From: Streptomyces nymphaeiformis
GTDB lineage: Bacteria; Actinomycetota; Actinomycetes; Streptomycetales; Streptomycetaceae
Assembly (NCBI RefSeq): GCF_014203895.1
Contig: NZ_JACHJY010000005.1
Location: 558,001 to 622,000 of the forward strand
Direction: 5' to 3'
DNA length: 64,000 nucleotides
Below the pieces are notes generated by a model. The model was given only the letters and a program-made list of their open reading frames with translations, had not been told where the DNA came from and made no database searches. Shown here piece after piece: positions 7,546 through 15,711 of this stretch (positions are counted from its first letter, which is position 1; each line of letters starts with the position of its first letter). The position numbers were made by a program, and so were the translations under genes.

Positions 7546-9484
7546 GCGCGTACGGACCGCGGCGCTGCGGCACCGGGTGGCGGTCGGGGTGGTGTGGCTG
7601 CTCGTGCTGCTGCTCGGCGGGGCGGTGGCGGTGCTCGGCCTCGGGCGGCTCGACCAGTCCTTCACCGCGTCCGACGGGCCGGGCCACCGGGCGAACCTGG
7701 CGGTCCAGGAGCGGTACGGGAACGGGGCCGCGGTCGCCCCGCTGGTCGCGGTCGTGACCTGGCCGGATGCGCGGGACGCACAGGCCCTCGCGGACGCTCT
7801 GGAGCGGGCGGCGGGGCCGGGCGCGCGGACCGTCTCGTACGCGGCGACGGGCGACGAGGGGTTCCTCGGCGCGGACGGGCGGACCGAGTACGCGCTGGTC
7901 TACCCGGCCGCCGGGAAGCCGGACCTGGCGGGCCTGACGGCGGTCGAGGAGGCGGCGGTCACGCTGCGCGCGGGGCTGCGGTCGGCGCTGCCCGGCGCCC
8001 GGGTCGAGGTGACGGGCGTCCTGCCGCTCCAGCACGACAGCGCGCTCGCGGGGCCGGGCGCGGTGGCCCTCGCGGCGAAGGCGGTCTGCGCGGTGGGGCT
8101 GCTGCTCGTGCTGGTCCTGGCGTTCCGCTCGCCGCTCGGGGTCCTGGCGCCGCTGCTGCTCGCGGCCGTGACCTCGGTGGGGGCGCTGGTCCTGGTGGAG
8201 GCGGTGGCGGGGTTCACCGAGATCAGCTTCGTCGTGGTGTACCTGGTGCCGGTGACGGCGCTCGTGGTCGCGGTGCACCGCCGGGCGCGGCCGCCGGGTG
8301 CGGCCGCGGCCCGTGCGGCGGTGACGGGCGGCGCGGCGGGCGCGGCGGCCTGCGCGGTCCTGGCGCTCTTCCCGGCGGCGTTCCTGCGGTCGGTCGGGGT
8401 GGCGGGCCTCGCGGTCTGCGCGGTGGGCACGGCGGCGGCGCTCACGCTGGGGCCGGTGGTGGGGCCGGTGGTGGGGCCTCGGGCGGTGCCGAGGCCCGTA
8501 CGGATCCCCCGCGCGCTCCCGGCGGCCGGTCCCGTCCAGGGCAACCGGGTCCTCTCCGCGTCTCTCCCCGCCGTCGGTCTCGCCCTCCTCGTCCTGCTCA
8601 CCGGCGCGGCCACGCAGCTGCGGGTCGGCAACCCGGAGGCGCGTGCCCTGGTGGCGAGCGGTCCGGCCCGGGACGGTCTGGACCTGCTGACGGCGGCCGG
8701 CGTGCCCTCGGGGGTGCTGAACCCGCTGGAGGTCCTGGTACCCGAGGGCGCGGACGCGGCGGCGGTGGCCGCGCGGGCGGCGCGGGTGCCGGGCGTGCTG
8801 CTCGCGGCGGCGCCCGCCGACTGGCGCCGCCCGGGCTCCGCCCTGGTGGTCGTCGTGCCGGAGGCGGAGCCGATGACGGCGGCCGGGGCGGGGACGGTGA
8901 CGGCGCTGCGGTCGGCGCTGGCCGGCACGGGCGCCCTGGTGGGCGGTTCGGGTGTGGTGGACCGGGATCTGGTGGACGGGGTGTACGGGCTGCTGCCGTA
9001 CGCGGTCCCGTCGGCGGCCCTGGCCGCGTTCGGGGTCCTCGCCCGGCGGCGGGGGCGGGGTCCGGCGGCGCGGGCGGTCCTCGGCGGGCTGCTCGCGGCG
9101 GGCGCGTCGGCGGGGGCGCTCGTGGTGCTGTGGCAGTGGGGCCCCGCGGGGGCCGGCGCGGTGACGGGCTGGGTGCCGCTGGTGGTGGGCACCTTCGCGT
9201 TCTGCGTGTCGCTGGAGCGGTCGGCGGGCGGCCCCGGCCGGGCGGGGATCGTGGCGGCGGGCGCGGGCGCGCTGGCGGTGCTCGCGGTGGGGATCGGTCC
9301 GCAGGTCGAACTGGCCCTGCTGGTCTCGGGGTTCGCGGCGGGCGCGGTGGTGGACGCGCTGGCCGCCGTACCCGCGTGGCCTCACCCGCGAGTTCATTCC
9401 GATTGGTCTAGACCTAGAGGGACCATCCCCTCTAGCATCGACGACCGCGATCACCGGCCCGACCGGTCGCGCCACGGAACGTGA
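7535..9484 (+). CDS. MMPL/RND-type membrane transporter, divergent
   Basis: A 649-residue membrane protein with the layout of MMPL lipid exporters: one N-terminal helix, an extracytoplasmic loop of about 150 residues, a block of helices, a second loop and a second helix block. It is shorter than most family members. I do not see the usual DYxLFLxSRxRE proton-relay motif; the equivalent helix reads VVYLVPVTALVVAVHRR. The transporter may therefore be uncoupled or use another mechanism. It ends the operon and would export the product. The last 45 codons run through a palindrome-rich region that looks like the promoter of the next gene. Codon bias remains Streptomyces-like. Confidence 0.72.
   Translation: MWTERVRTAALRHRVAVGVVWLLVLLLGGAVAVLGLGRLDQSFTASDGPGHRANLAVQERYGNGAAVAPLVAVVTWPDARDAQALADALERAAGPGARTVSYAATGDEGFLGADGRTEYALVYPAAGKPDLAGLTAVEEAAVTLRAGLRSALPGARVEVTGVLPLQHDSALAGPGAVALAAKAVCAVGLLLVLVLAFRSPLGVLAPLLLAAVTSVGALVLVEAVAGFTEISFVVVYLVPVTALVVAVHRRARPPGAAAARAAVTGGAAGAAACAVLALFPAAFLRSVGVAGLAVCAVGTAAALTLGPVVGPVVGPRAVPRPVRIPRALPAAGPVQGNRVLSASLPAVGLALLVLLTGAATQLRVGNPEARALVASGPARDGLDLLTAAGVPSGVLNPLEVLVPEGADAAAVAARAARVPGVLLAAAPADWRRPGSALVVVVPEAEPMTAAGAGTVTALRSALAGTGALVGGSGVVDRDLVDGVYGLLPYAVPSAALAAFGVLARRRGRGPAARAVLGGLLAAGASAGALVVLWQWGPAGAGAVTGWVPLVVGTFAFCVSLERSAGGPGRAGIVAAGAGALAVLAVGIGPQVELALLVSGFAAGAVVDALAAVPAWPHPRVHSDWSRPRGTIPSSIDDRDHRPDRSRHGT
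9402..9417. promoter_or_regulatory. DasR-like (dre) operator upstream of the LuxR-type gene
   Basis: The sequence ATTGGTCTAGACCTAG contains the full core TGGTCTAGACC of the DasR-responsive element known from Streptomyces GlcNAc and chitin genes, with A and T before it as in the consensus. It lies about 85-100 bases before the LuxR-type start, inside the 3' end of the MMPL-like gene. The match is seen; binding by DasR is inference. Confidence 0.45.
9415..9434. repeat. Inverted repeat overlapping the dre-like site
   Basis: TAGAGGG (9415-9421) and CCCTCTA (9428-9434) form a perfect 7-base inverted repeat with a 6-base spacer, sharing bases with the dre-like site. TAGCAT immediately after (9433-9438) could be a -10 element, which would make this repeat an operator over the promoter of the regulator at 9501. 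This may be autoregulation. Confidence 0.4.
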
Positions 9485-9500
9485 CGAGGGGGAATCACCG

Positions 9501-10484
9501 ATGCTGGAGGCGCTCGGCATACAGGAGTCGACGGAGGCCGTCTACCGACTGCTCCTGGAGCGACCCGAGTACGACGTGACGGACATGGCGGCCCACCTGG
9601 GCCGCCCCGAGCCGGAGGTCCGCGAGGCGCTCGCCTGCCTCGCGGACCTCAAGCTCGTCCTCATGGACGACACCTCGGGAGAGGTCGAACCCTTCAACCC
9701 GGACGTCGGCTTCTCGTTCCTGCTCTCCCGCGCCGAGGCCGAGCTGAGCAAACGCAAGCGCCAGGTCGAGCAGGCGGGCCGGGCGGTGGCCGGCATCCTC
9801 GCCTCCTACGCCGACTGCCCGGAACCGGGCGTCCGGCACGACCTCGTGGACCGCATCACGGGCCTCGACCACGTCCGCGAACGCCTGGAGGACCTGGCCG
9901 CGAACGCCCGCACCGAGTGCCTCTCGCTGCTGCCCGGCGGCGCCCAGCTCCCCGACACGATGGACGCGAGCCAGCCGCTCGACCAACTCGCCCTGGAACG
10001 CGGGGTGAGGATCCGCTCGATCTACCAGGAGAGCTTCCGCAACGACCCGCCGACCGTCGAGTACGTCCGCTGGTACTGCGACCTCGGCGGCGAGGCGCGG
10101 ACCGTGCCCGTCGTCCCGATGCTCATGGTGATCGTCGACCGCGAGGCCGCCCTCGTCCCCGTCGACCCGGAGGACGGCCGCGCCGGCGCCCTCGAAGTGC
10201 GCAGCCCCGGCCTGGTCCACGCGCTCATGGTCCTCTTCGACCGGCTGTGGGACGCGGGCACCCCCTTCGGCGAGGCCCCGCGCCGCGACGCCCACGACCT
10301 CTCCCCGCAGGAGCGGGAGTTGCTGATGCTCCTCGGCATCGGCTGCACGGACGACATCGCGGCCCGGCGGCTCGGGGTCTCGCTGCGGACCGTGCGGCGG
10401 ATGAGCTCGGAGCTGATGAACAGGCTCGGCGCGCGCAGCCGGTTCGAGGCGGGGGTACGGGCGACGAAGGAGGGATGGCTCTGA
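9501..10484 (+). CDS. LuxR-family regulator with TrmB-like N-terminus
   Basis: A 327-residue transcription factor. Residues 1-60 resemble a TrmB/winged-helix segment (YRLLLERPEYDVTDMAAHLG). A coiled stretch rich in E, K and R follows at about 70-95. The middle resembles the C-terminal effector-binding domain of TrmB-type regulators. The last 60 residues carry a LuxR/GerE helix-turn-helix (LSPQERELLMLLGIG, then AARRLGVSLRTVRRMSSEL). Such two-HTH proteins are frequent in Streptomyces, often beside specialised metabolite or secretion genes. It follows the eight-gene operon directly and may control it or itself; the target is not known. Start chosen at an ATG preceded by GAGGGGGAAT. Confidence 0.8.
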   Translation: MLEALGIQESTEAVYRLLLERPEYDVTDMAAHLGRPEPEVREALACLADLKLVLMDDTSGEVEPFNPDVGFSFLLSRAEAELSKRKRQVEQAGRAVAGILASYADCPEPGVRHDLVDRITGLDHVRERLEDLAANARTECLSLLPGGAQLPDTMDASQPLDQLALERGVRIRSIYQESFRNDPPTVEYVRWYCDLGGEARTVPVVPMLMVIVDREAALVPVDPEDGRAGALEVRSPGLVHALMVLFDRLWDAGTPFGEAPRRDAHDLSPQERELLMLLGIGCTDDIAARRLGVSLRTVRRMSSELMNRLGARSRFEAGVRATKEGWL

Positions 10485-10520
10485 ACCGTCCGAGGAACAG
10501 ATCCGTGATACGGACGGGGG

Positions 10521-10549
10521 TTCCGAGAACGGCGACGGTCCCCTAGATT
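10521..10549 (+). promoter_or_regulatory. Possible promoter of the DUF3311-mctP operon
   Basis: TTCCGA (10521-10526) and TAGATT (10544-10549) are spaced by 17 bases, a fair sigma-70/HrdB-type match. It lies about 45 bases before the first start of the permease operon. Pattern only. Confidence 0.3.
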
Positions 10550-10592
10550 TCCTCGGCGTCACCAGATCATCGGCAAAGTGGACGGGATCTCC

Positions 10593-10847
10593 ATGTCACA
10601 AGCGGCACAAGGGAAACAATCGGTCGTCACCCCGCTCAGAGTGGTGATCGCCCTCTGTCTGTTCGCCCCGTTCGTGGCCATGCTCTGGGTGAGCTCCTAC
10701 GCGAAGGTCGAACCGCTCTTCGCCGGCATCCCGTTCTTCTACTGGTACCAGATGCTCTGGGTGCTGATCTCCACGGTGCTCACCATGGTCGCGTACAAGC
10801 TGTGGCAGCTGGACCAGCGCGCCCGCAAGGGAGGTGACGCGCGATGA
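10593..10847 (+). CDS. DUF3311 small membrane protein
   Basis: An 84-residue protein with two transmembrane helices (about residues 20-38 and 48-70). It contains the family pattern PFVAMLWVSSYAKVEP and PFFYWYQMLWV. DUF3311 proteins are encoded directly before sodium:solute symporters of the MctP type and are thought to be small accessory subunits, analogous to other small symporter partners. The ATG at 10593 was preferred over the GTG at 10578 because a GGACGGGA sequence sits just upstream. It overlaps the permease gene by ATGA (10844-10847). Confidence 0.8.
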   Translation: MSQAAQGKQSVVTPLRVVIALCLFAPFVAMLWVSSYAKVEPLFAGIPFFYWYQMLWVLISTVLTMVAYKLWQLDQRARKGGDAR

Positions 10848-12466
10848 AGGACGGCGTGAACGGCGTGGCGCTCGGCGTCTTCGTCTTCTTCTTCCTGGCC
10901 GTCACGGTCATGGGCTTCCTGGCCGCGCGCTGGCGCAAGGCCGAGAACGAGAACAGCCTCGACGAATGGGGCCTGGGCGGCCGGTCGTTCGGCACCTGGG
11001 TCACCTGGTTCCTGCTCGGCGGCGACCTCTACACGGCGTACACCTTCGTCGCCGTCCCCGCGGCCATCTACGCGGCGGGCGCGGCCGGCTTCTTCGCCGT
11101 CCCGTACACGATCCTGGTGTACCCGCTGATCTTCACCTTCCTGCCGCGCCTCTGGTCGGTCTCGCACAAGCACGGATACGTCACCACCTCCGACTTCGTG
11201 CGCGGCCGCTTCGGCTCCAAGGGCCTGTCGCTCGCGGTCGCGGTCACCGGCATCCTCGCCACCATGCCGTACATCGCGCTCCAGCTCGTCGGCATCCAGG
11301 CCGTCCTGGACGTGATGGGCGTCGGCGGCGGCGAGAACACCAACTGGTTCGTCAAGGACCTGCCGCTGCTCATCGCCTTCGGCGTCCTCGCGGCGTACAC
11401 GTACTCCTCCGGCCTGCGCGCCCCGGCGCTCATCGCCTTCGTCAAGGACACCCTGATCTACATCGTCATCGCGGTGGCGATCATCTACATCCCGATCAAG
11501 CTGGGCGGCTTCGACGAGATCTTCGGCAAGGCGGCCGAGGCGTACAAGACGATCAACCCGGCCACCGGCAAGCCGAAGGGCGCGCTCGTGCCCGGCGAGG
11601 CCGGCCAGTGGACGTACGCGACGCTCGCGCTCGGCTCGGCGCTGGCGCTCTTCATGTACCCGCACTCGATCACGGCGACGCTCTCCTCCAGGAGCCGCAA
11701 CGTGATCCGCCGCAACACCACGATCCTGCCGCTGTACTCGCTGATGCTGGGCCTGCTCGCCCTCCTCGGCTTCATGGCGATCGCCGCCGGCGTGAAGGTG
11801 ACGAACGGCCAGCTGGCCATCCCGCAGCTGTTCGAGAACATGTTCCCGGACTGGTTCGCGGGCGTCGCGTTCGCCGCGATCGGCATCGGTGCGCTCGTCC
11901 CCGCCGCGATCATGTCGATCGCCGCGGCCAACCTCTTCACGAGGAACATCTACAAGGACTTCATCAAGAAGGACGCGACCCCGGAGCAGGAGACCAAGGT
12001 CTCCAAGCTGGTGTCCCTCCTGGTGAAGGTCGGCGCGCTCGTCTTCGTCCTCACCATGGACAAGACGGTCGCCATCAACTTCCAGCTGCTCGGCGGCATC
12101 TGGATCCTCCAGACCTTCCCGGCGCTCGTCGGCGGTCTGTTCACCCGCTGGTTCCACCGCTGGGCGCTGCTCGCCGGCTGGGCCGTCGGCATGGTCTACG
12201 GCACGGCCGCCGCGTACGGCGTGGCCAGCCCGACGCAGAAGCACTTCGGCGGTTCGGCCGCCGAGATCCCCGGCATCGGCGAGATCGGCTACATCGGCCT
12301 CACCGCCTTCGTGCTCAACGTCCTCGTCACGGTCGTCCTGACCTTCGTCCTCAAGGCCGTGAAGGCCCCCGAGGGCGTCGACGAGACCTCGCCGGAGGAC
12401 TACACGGCGGACGCGGGCGACGCCGGAGTCCGCGACCTCCCGAAGGTCGGCGCCGGAGCGCACTGA
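10844..12466 (+). CDS. mctP: Sodium:solute symporter, MctP-type monocarboxylate permease
   Basis: A 540-residue protein with about 13 membrane helices of the SSS family. The early region with GLGGRSFGTWVTWFLLGGD and AYTFVAVPAAIYAAG is characteristic of the monocarboxylate (lactate, pyruvate, acetate, propionate and some amino acids) permease MctP first described in Rhizobium. Its pairing with the DUF3311 gene supports this. It is co-transcribed with that gene and followed by a strong terminator. The substrate range is inferred from the family; other SSS solutes are possible. Confidence 0.82.
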   Translation: MKDGVNGVALGVFVFFFLAVTVMGFLAARWRKAENENSLDEWGLGGRSFGTWVTWFLLGGDLYTAYTFVAVPAAIYAAGAAGFFAVPYTILVYPLIFTFLPRLWSVSHKHGYVTTSDFVRGRFGSKGLSLAVAVTGILATMPYIALQLVGIQAVLDVMGVGGGENTNWFVKDLPLLIAFGVLAAYTYSSGLRAPALIAFVKDTLIYIVIAVAIIYIPIKLGGFDEIFGKAAEAYKTINPATGKPKGALVPGEAGQWTYATLALGSALALFMYPHSITATLSSRSRNVIRRNTTILPLYSLMLGLLALLGFMAIAAGVKVTNGQLAIPQLFENMFPDWFAGVAFAAIGIGALVPAAIMSIAAANLFTRNIYKDFIKKDATPEQETKVSKLVSLLVKVGALVFVLTMDKTVAINFQLLGGIWILQTFPALVGGLFTRWFHRWALLAGWAVGMVYGTAAAYGVASPTQKHFGGSAAEIPGIGEIGYIGLTAFVLNVLVTVVLTFVLKAVKAPEGVDETSPEDYTADAGDAGVRDLPKVGAGAH

Positions 12467-12486
12467 CCCACGGACACGTGCAGGAG

Positions 12487-12510
12487 GGGGCCCGGGAAAT
12501 CCCGGGCCCC
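12487..12510 (+). terminator. Rho-independent-type terminator after mctP
   Basis: A perfect 10-base stem (GGGGCCCGGG / CCCGGGCCCC) with an AAAT loop, starting 20 bases after the mctP stop and followed by TTCG. There is no long T run, as is usual in Streptomyces. Confidence 0.8.
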
Positions 12511-12540
12511 TTCGCGTGCCGCGGAGGCAGACTGGAGCCC

Positions 12541-13041
12541 ATGGATTTCACGATCAGGGCGGTACGGCCCGAGGAGTACGAGGAGCTCGGCGACCTCACC
12601 GGGTTCACCTATCTGAATGACGGGCTGCTGCTGCACGGCGAGGACGACTTCTATCTGGCCGTGCTCCGCGACACGGCCCGGCGGGCGCGCGAGAGCGAGG
12701 TGCTCGTCGCCGTCGACGCGGACGGCGGGATCATCGGCGGGGTGACCTTCGCGGAGGGCGGCACCACCTGGGCGGACATCGCCGTCCCCGGCGAGGCCGA
12801 GTTCCGGATGCTCGTGGTCGCGCCGGCGGCCCGCGGCCGGGGCGTCGGAGAGGCCCTCGTGCGCGCCTGCGTGGACCGGGCGCGGGTCCTCCCCGGCTGC
12901 GCGCGGCTCGTGCTCTCCACGGCCGATCTGATGGTCTCGGCGCACCGGATCTACGAGCGGCTGGGCTTCGTCCGGACCCCCGAACGGGACTGGGAGCCGA
13001 TCCCCGATCACTCGCTGCGCACGTACGCCTTGGAGTTGTGA
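12541..13041 (+). CDS. GNAT-family N-acetyltransferase
   Basis: A 166-residue single-domain GNAT protein. Motif A, VVAPAARGRGVGEALVRA, holds the R/Q-x-x-G-x-G/A acetyl-CoA pyrophosphate loop at about residues 98-115. A C-terminal YERLGFVRTPERDW is the usual motif B end. It acetylates an unknown amine. It begins right after the mctP terminator with a GGAG ribosome-binding site. Its stop is 16 bases before a long palindrome that precedes the nrd riboswitch and may terminate its transcript. No neighbour explains its substrate. Confidence 0.82.
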   Translation: MDFTIRAVRPEEYEELGDLTGFTYLNDGLLLHGEDDFYLAVLRDTARRARESEVLVAVDADGGIIGGVTFAEGGTTWADIAVPGEAEFRMLVVAPAARGRGVGEALVRACVDRARVLPGCARLVLSTADLMVSAHRIYERLGFVRTPERDWEPIPDHSLRTYALEL

Positions 13042-13057
13042 CTCCGGGACCGACACA

Positions 13058-13095
13058 ACATGTGGGGGGTGCCACGAGTGGCGCCCCCCACATGT
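13058..13095. repeat. Long inverted repeat ahead of the nrdAB riboswitch (possible NrdR boxes or terminator)
   Basis: Two 18-base arms (13058-13075 and 13078-13095) pair fully, with one G-T wobble, around a 2-base loop. Each outer end carries ACATGT. These two cores are centred 32 bases apart, about three helical turns. Such spacing is expected of paired NrdR boxes, and the left one (ACACAACATGTGG) partly fits the NrdR consensus. It could equally be a terminator for the GNAT gene. Confidence 0.4.
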
Positions 13096-13225
13096 ATGCT
13101 CATCCTCGCTGTAGACGCAGGGGAATCCGGCGCGAATCCGGAACTGTCCCGCAACGGTGTACTTCGTGTGGTTTCGCACTTCGTACGGAGTGAGTCCGAG
13201 GACCTGCCGACAGCGTGCCCGGTCC
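13096..13225 (+). promoter_or_regulatory. Cobalamin (adenosylcobalamin) riboswitch
   Basis: The leader holds the conserved cobalamin core: GGGAATCCGG then GAATCCGGAACTGTCCCGC (about 13120-13152), AACGGTG, and the B12 box AGTCCGAGGACCTGCC at 13193-13208. It sits in the 260-base leader of nrdA. In Streptomyces coelicolor a riboswitch at this place is known to turn off the class Ia reductase when coenzyme B12 allows the class II enzyme to work. Outer limits are approximate. Confidence 0.92.
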
Positions 13226-13356
13226 GTCCGTTCCGGGTGCCACAGACGTCCGGGCCTCGCGGAGTGGGCCGGTGGACGCGGCGCGCCCGCGCGTACGGGT
13301 GCCCGCACGCCCGCCTCCCCCGCCCGCGGCCCCGCCGAGCGAGAGAGAGCCTCCAC

Positions 13357-15711
13357 GTGACCATCGCGCCCGCCGATCCGGCCGCAGCGATCGAGACCGA
13401 CGGACCCGGGACCGTACTCCTGCGGACCCTGACCGATCTCACCGCCGACCTCCCGGACACCGACCCCGGCAAGATCGCCGCCGCCGCCCTCCGCGGCCGC
13501 AGCGCCACGTCGGACGAGGCGGAGCTGCGCGAGCTGGCCACCGAGGCGGCCGCCGGCCTGATCGCCGAGGACCCGGCGTACTCCCGGCTCGCGGCGCGGC
13601 TCCTCACCCTCACCATCGCCGACGAGGCGGCCGGCCAGGGCGCCGTGTCCTTCTCGGCCTCCGTCGCCGTCGGCCACCGCGAGGGCCTCATCGCCGACCG
13701 CACCGCCGAGTTCGTCGCCCTGCACGCCGAGCGCCTCGACGCGACGATCGACCCGGCCGGCGACGACCGCTTCGGCTACTTCGGTCTGCGCACCCTCTAC
13801 TCGCGCTACCTGCTGCGCCACCCGATCACCCGCAAGGTGGTCGAGACCCCGCAGCACTTCATGCTGCGCGTCGCCGCCGGCCTCGCCGAGGACGACAGCG
13901 TCCGCGCCCTGGACGAAGTGAGCGCGCTGTACGGCCTGATGAGCCGCCTGGACTACCTGCCGTCCTCCCCCACGCTCTTCAACTCCGGCACCCGCCACCC
14001 GCAGATGTCCTCCTGCTACCTGCTGGACTCCCCGCAGGACGAGCTGGACTCCATCTACGACCGCTACCACCAGGTCGCGCGCCTCTCGAAGCACGCGGGC
14101 GGCATCGGCCTGTCGTACTCCCGCATCCGCGCCCGCGGTTCGCTGATCCGCGGCACCAACGGCCACTCCAACGGCATCGTCCCGTTCCTGAAGACGCTCG
14201 ACGCCTCCGTCGCCGCCGTGAACCAGGGCGGCCGCCGCAAGGGCGCCGCCGCCGTCTACCTGGAGACCTGGCACGCGGACATCGAGGAGTTCCTGGAGCT
14301 CCGCGACAACACGGGCGAGGACCAGCGCCGTACGCACAACCTGAACCTGGCGCACTGGATCCCGGACGAGTTCATGCGCCGGGTCAACGCCGACGCCGAG
14401 TGGTCGCTGTTCTCGCCGTCGGACGTGCCCGAGCTCGTCGACCTGTACGGCGAGGAGTTCGACGCCGCCTACCTCAAGGCCGAGGCTGCCGGCCTGGCCC
14501 GCAAGACGATGCCGGCCCGCGACCTGTACGGCCGGATGATGCGGACCCTGGCCCAGACCGGCAACGGCTGGATGACCTTCAAGGACGCCTCCAACCGGAC
14601 CGCGAACCAGACCGCCCTGCCCGGTCGCGTGGTGCACTCCTCCAACCTGTGCACCGAGATCATCGAGGTCACCAACGACGACGAGACCGCGGTGTGCAAC
14701 CTCGGCTCGGTCAACCTGGGTGCCTTCGTGGTCGGTTCGGACCTCGACTGGGACCGGCTCGACGCGACCGTCCGCACGGCCGTCACCTTCCTCGACCGGG
14801 TCGTCGACATCAACTTCTACCCGACCGAGCAGGCCGGCCGCTCCAACTCCAAGTGGCGTCCGGTGGGCCTGGGCGCGATGGGCCTCCAGGACGTCTTCTT
14901 CCAGCTGAAGCTGCCGTTCGACTCCCCCGAGGCGCGCGCGCTGTCCACCCGTATCGCCGAGCGGATCATGCTCGCCGCGTACGAGGCCTCCGCCGACCTC
15001 GCCGAGCGCAGCGGCCCGCTGCCGGCCTGGGCCGAGACCCGCACCGCCCAGGGCGTCCTGCACCCGGACCACTTCGACGTCGAGCTCAACTGGCCGGAGC
15101 GCTGGGCCGCGCTGCGCGAGCGGATCGCCGCCGTCGGCATGCGCAACAGCCTCCTCCTCGCCATCGCACCGACCGCGACGATCGCCTCGATCGCCGGCGT
15201 CTACGAGTGCATCGAGCCGCAGGTCTCCAACCTGTTCAAGCGCGAGACGCTCTCCGGCGAGTTCCTCCAGGTCAACTCGTACCTCGTCGACGAGCTGAAG
15301 AAGCTCGGCGTGTGGGACGCGCAGACCCGGGACGCGCTGCGCGACGCCAGCGGCTCGGTGGCGGGCTTCACCTGGATCCCGGCCGAGGTCCGCGAGCTGT
15401 ACCGCACGGCCTGGGAGATCCCGCAGCGCGGCCTCATCGACATGGCCGCCGACCGGACCCCCTTCCTGGACCAGTCGCAGTCGCTGAACCTGTTCATGGA
15501 GACGCCGACGATCGGCAAGCTGTCGTCGATGTACGCGTACGCCTGGAAGCAGGGCCTGAAGACGACGTACTACCTGCGCTCCCGCCCGGCGACCCGGATC
15601 GCGCGCGCCGCCCAGGCCGCCGCCCCGATCCCCGTCCAGCAGGCGGCCCCCGACGCGGACGCGATCGCCTGCTCCCTTGAGAACCCCGAGTCCTGCGAGG
15701 CCTGCCAGTAA
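13357..15711 (+). CDS. nrdA: Ribonucleoside-diphosphate reductase, class Ia large subunit
   Basis: A 784-residue alpha subunit that reduces ribonucleotides to deoxyribonucleotides. Catalytic features include NLCTEI around the radical cysteine, paired cysteines in SSCYLL and TAVCNLGSVN, and a C-terminal CEACQ redox tail. A full N-terminal ATP-cone is not obvious in the first 90 residues. The chosen GTG start at 13357 follows GAGAGAGAG; the longer upstream frame runs through the riboswitch and is not coding. It is coupled to nrdB by a TAATG overlap. Expression should be repressed by adenosylcobalamin through the riboswitch. The regulatory gene nrdS described downstream in S. coelicolor is not seen here. 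Confidence 0.93.
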   Translation: MTIAPADPAAAIETDGPGTVLLRTLTDLTADLPDTDPGKIAAAALRGRSATSDEAELRELATEAAAGLIAEDPAYSRLAARLLTLTIADEAAGQGAVSFSASVAVGHREGLIADRTAEFVALHAERLDATIDPAGDDRFGYFGLRTLYSRYLLRHPITRKVVETPQHFMLRVAAGLAEDDSVRALDEVSALYGLMSRLDYLPSSPTLFNSGTRHPQMSSCYLLDSPQDELDSIYDRYHQVARLSKHAGGIGLSYSRIRARGSLIRGTNGHSNGIVPFLKTLDASVAAVNQGGRRKGAAAVYLETWHADIEEFLELRDNTGEDQRRTHNLNLAHWIPDEFMRRVNADAEWSLFSPSDVPELVDLYGEEFDAAYLKAEAAGLARKTMPARDLYGRMMRTLAQTGNGWMTFKDASNRTANQTALPGRVVHSSNLCTEIIEVTNDDETAVCNLGSVNLGAFVVGSDLDWDRLDATVRTAVTFLDRVVDINFYPTEQAGRSNSKWRPVGLGAMGLQDVFFQLKLPFDSPEARALSTRIAERIMLAAYEASADLAERSGPLPAWAETRTAQGVLHPDHFDVELNWPERWAALRERIAAVGMRNSLLLAIAPTATIASIAGVYECIEPQVSNLFKRETLSGEFLQVNSYLVDELKKLGVWDAQTRDALRDASGSVAGFTWIPAEVRELYRTAWEIPQRGLIDMAADRTPFLDQSQSLNLFMETPTIGKLSSMYAYAWKQGLKTTYYLRSRPATRIARAAQAAAPIPVQQAAPDADAIACSLENPESCEACQ

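Noticed and set aside
7517..9520. 667-codon minus-strand frame opposite the MMPL-like gene
   Set aside because: Arg/His-rich shadow without any motif.
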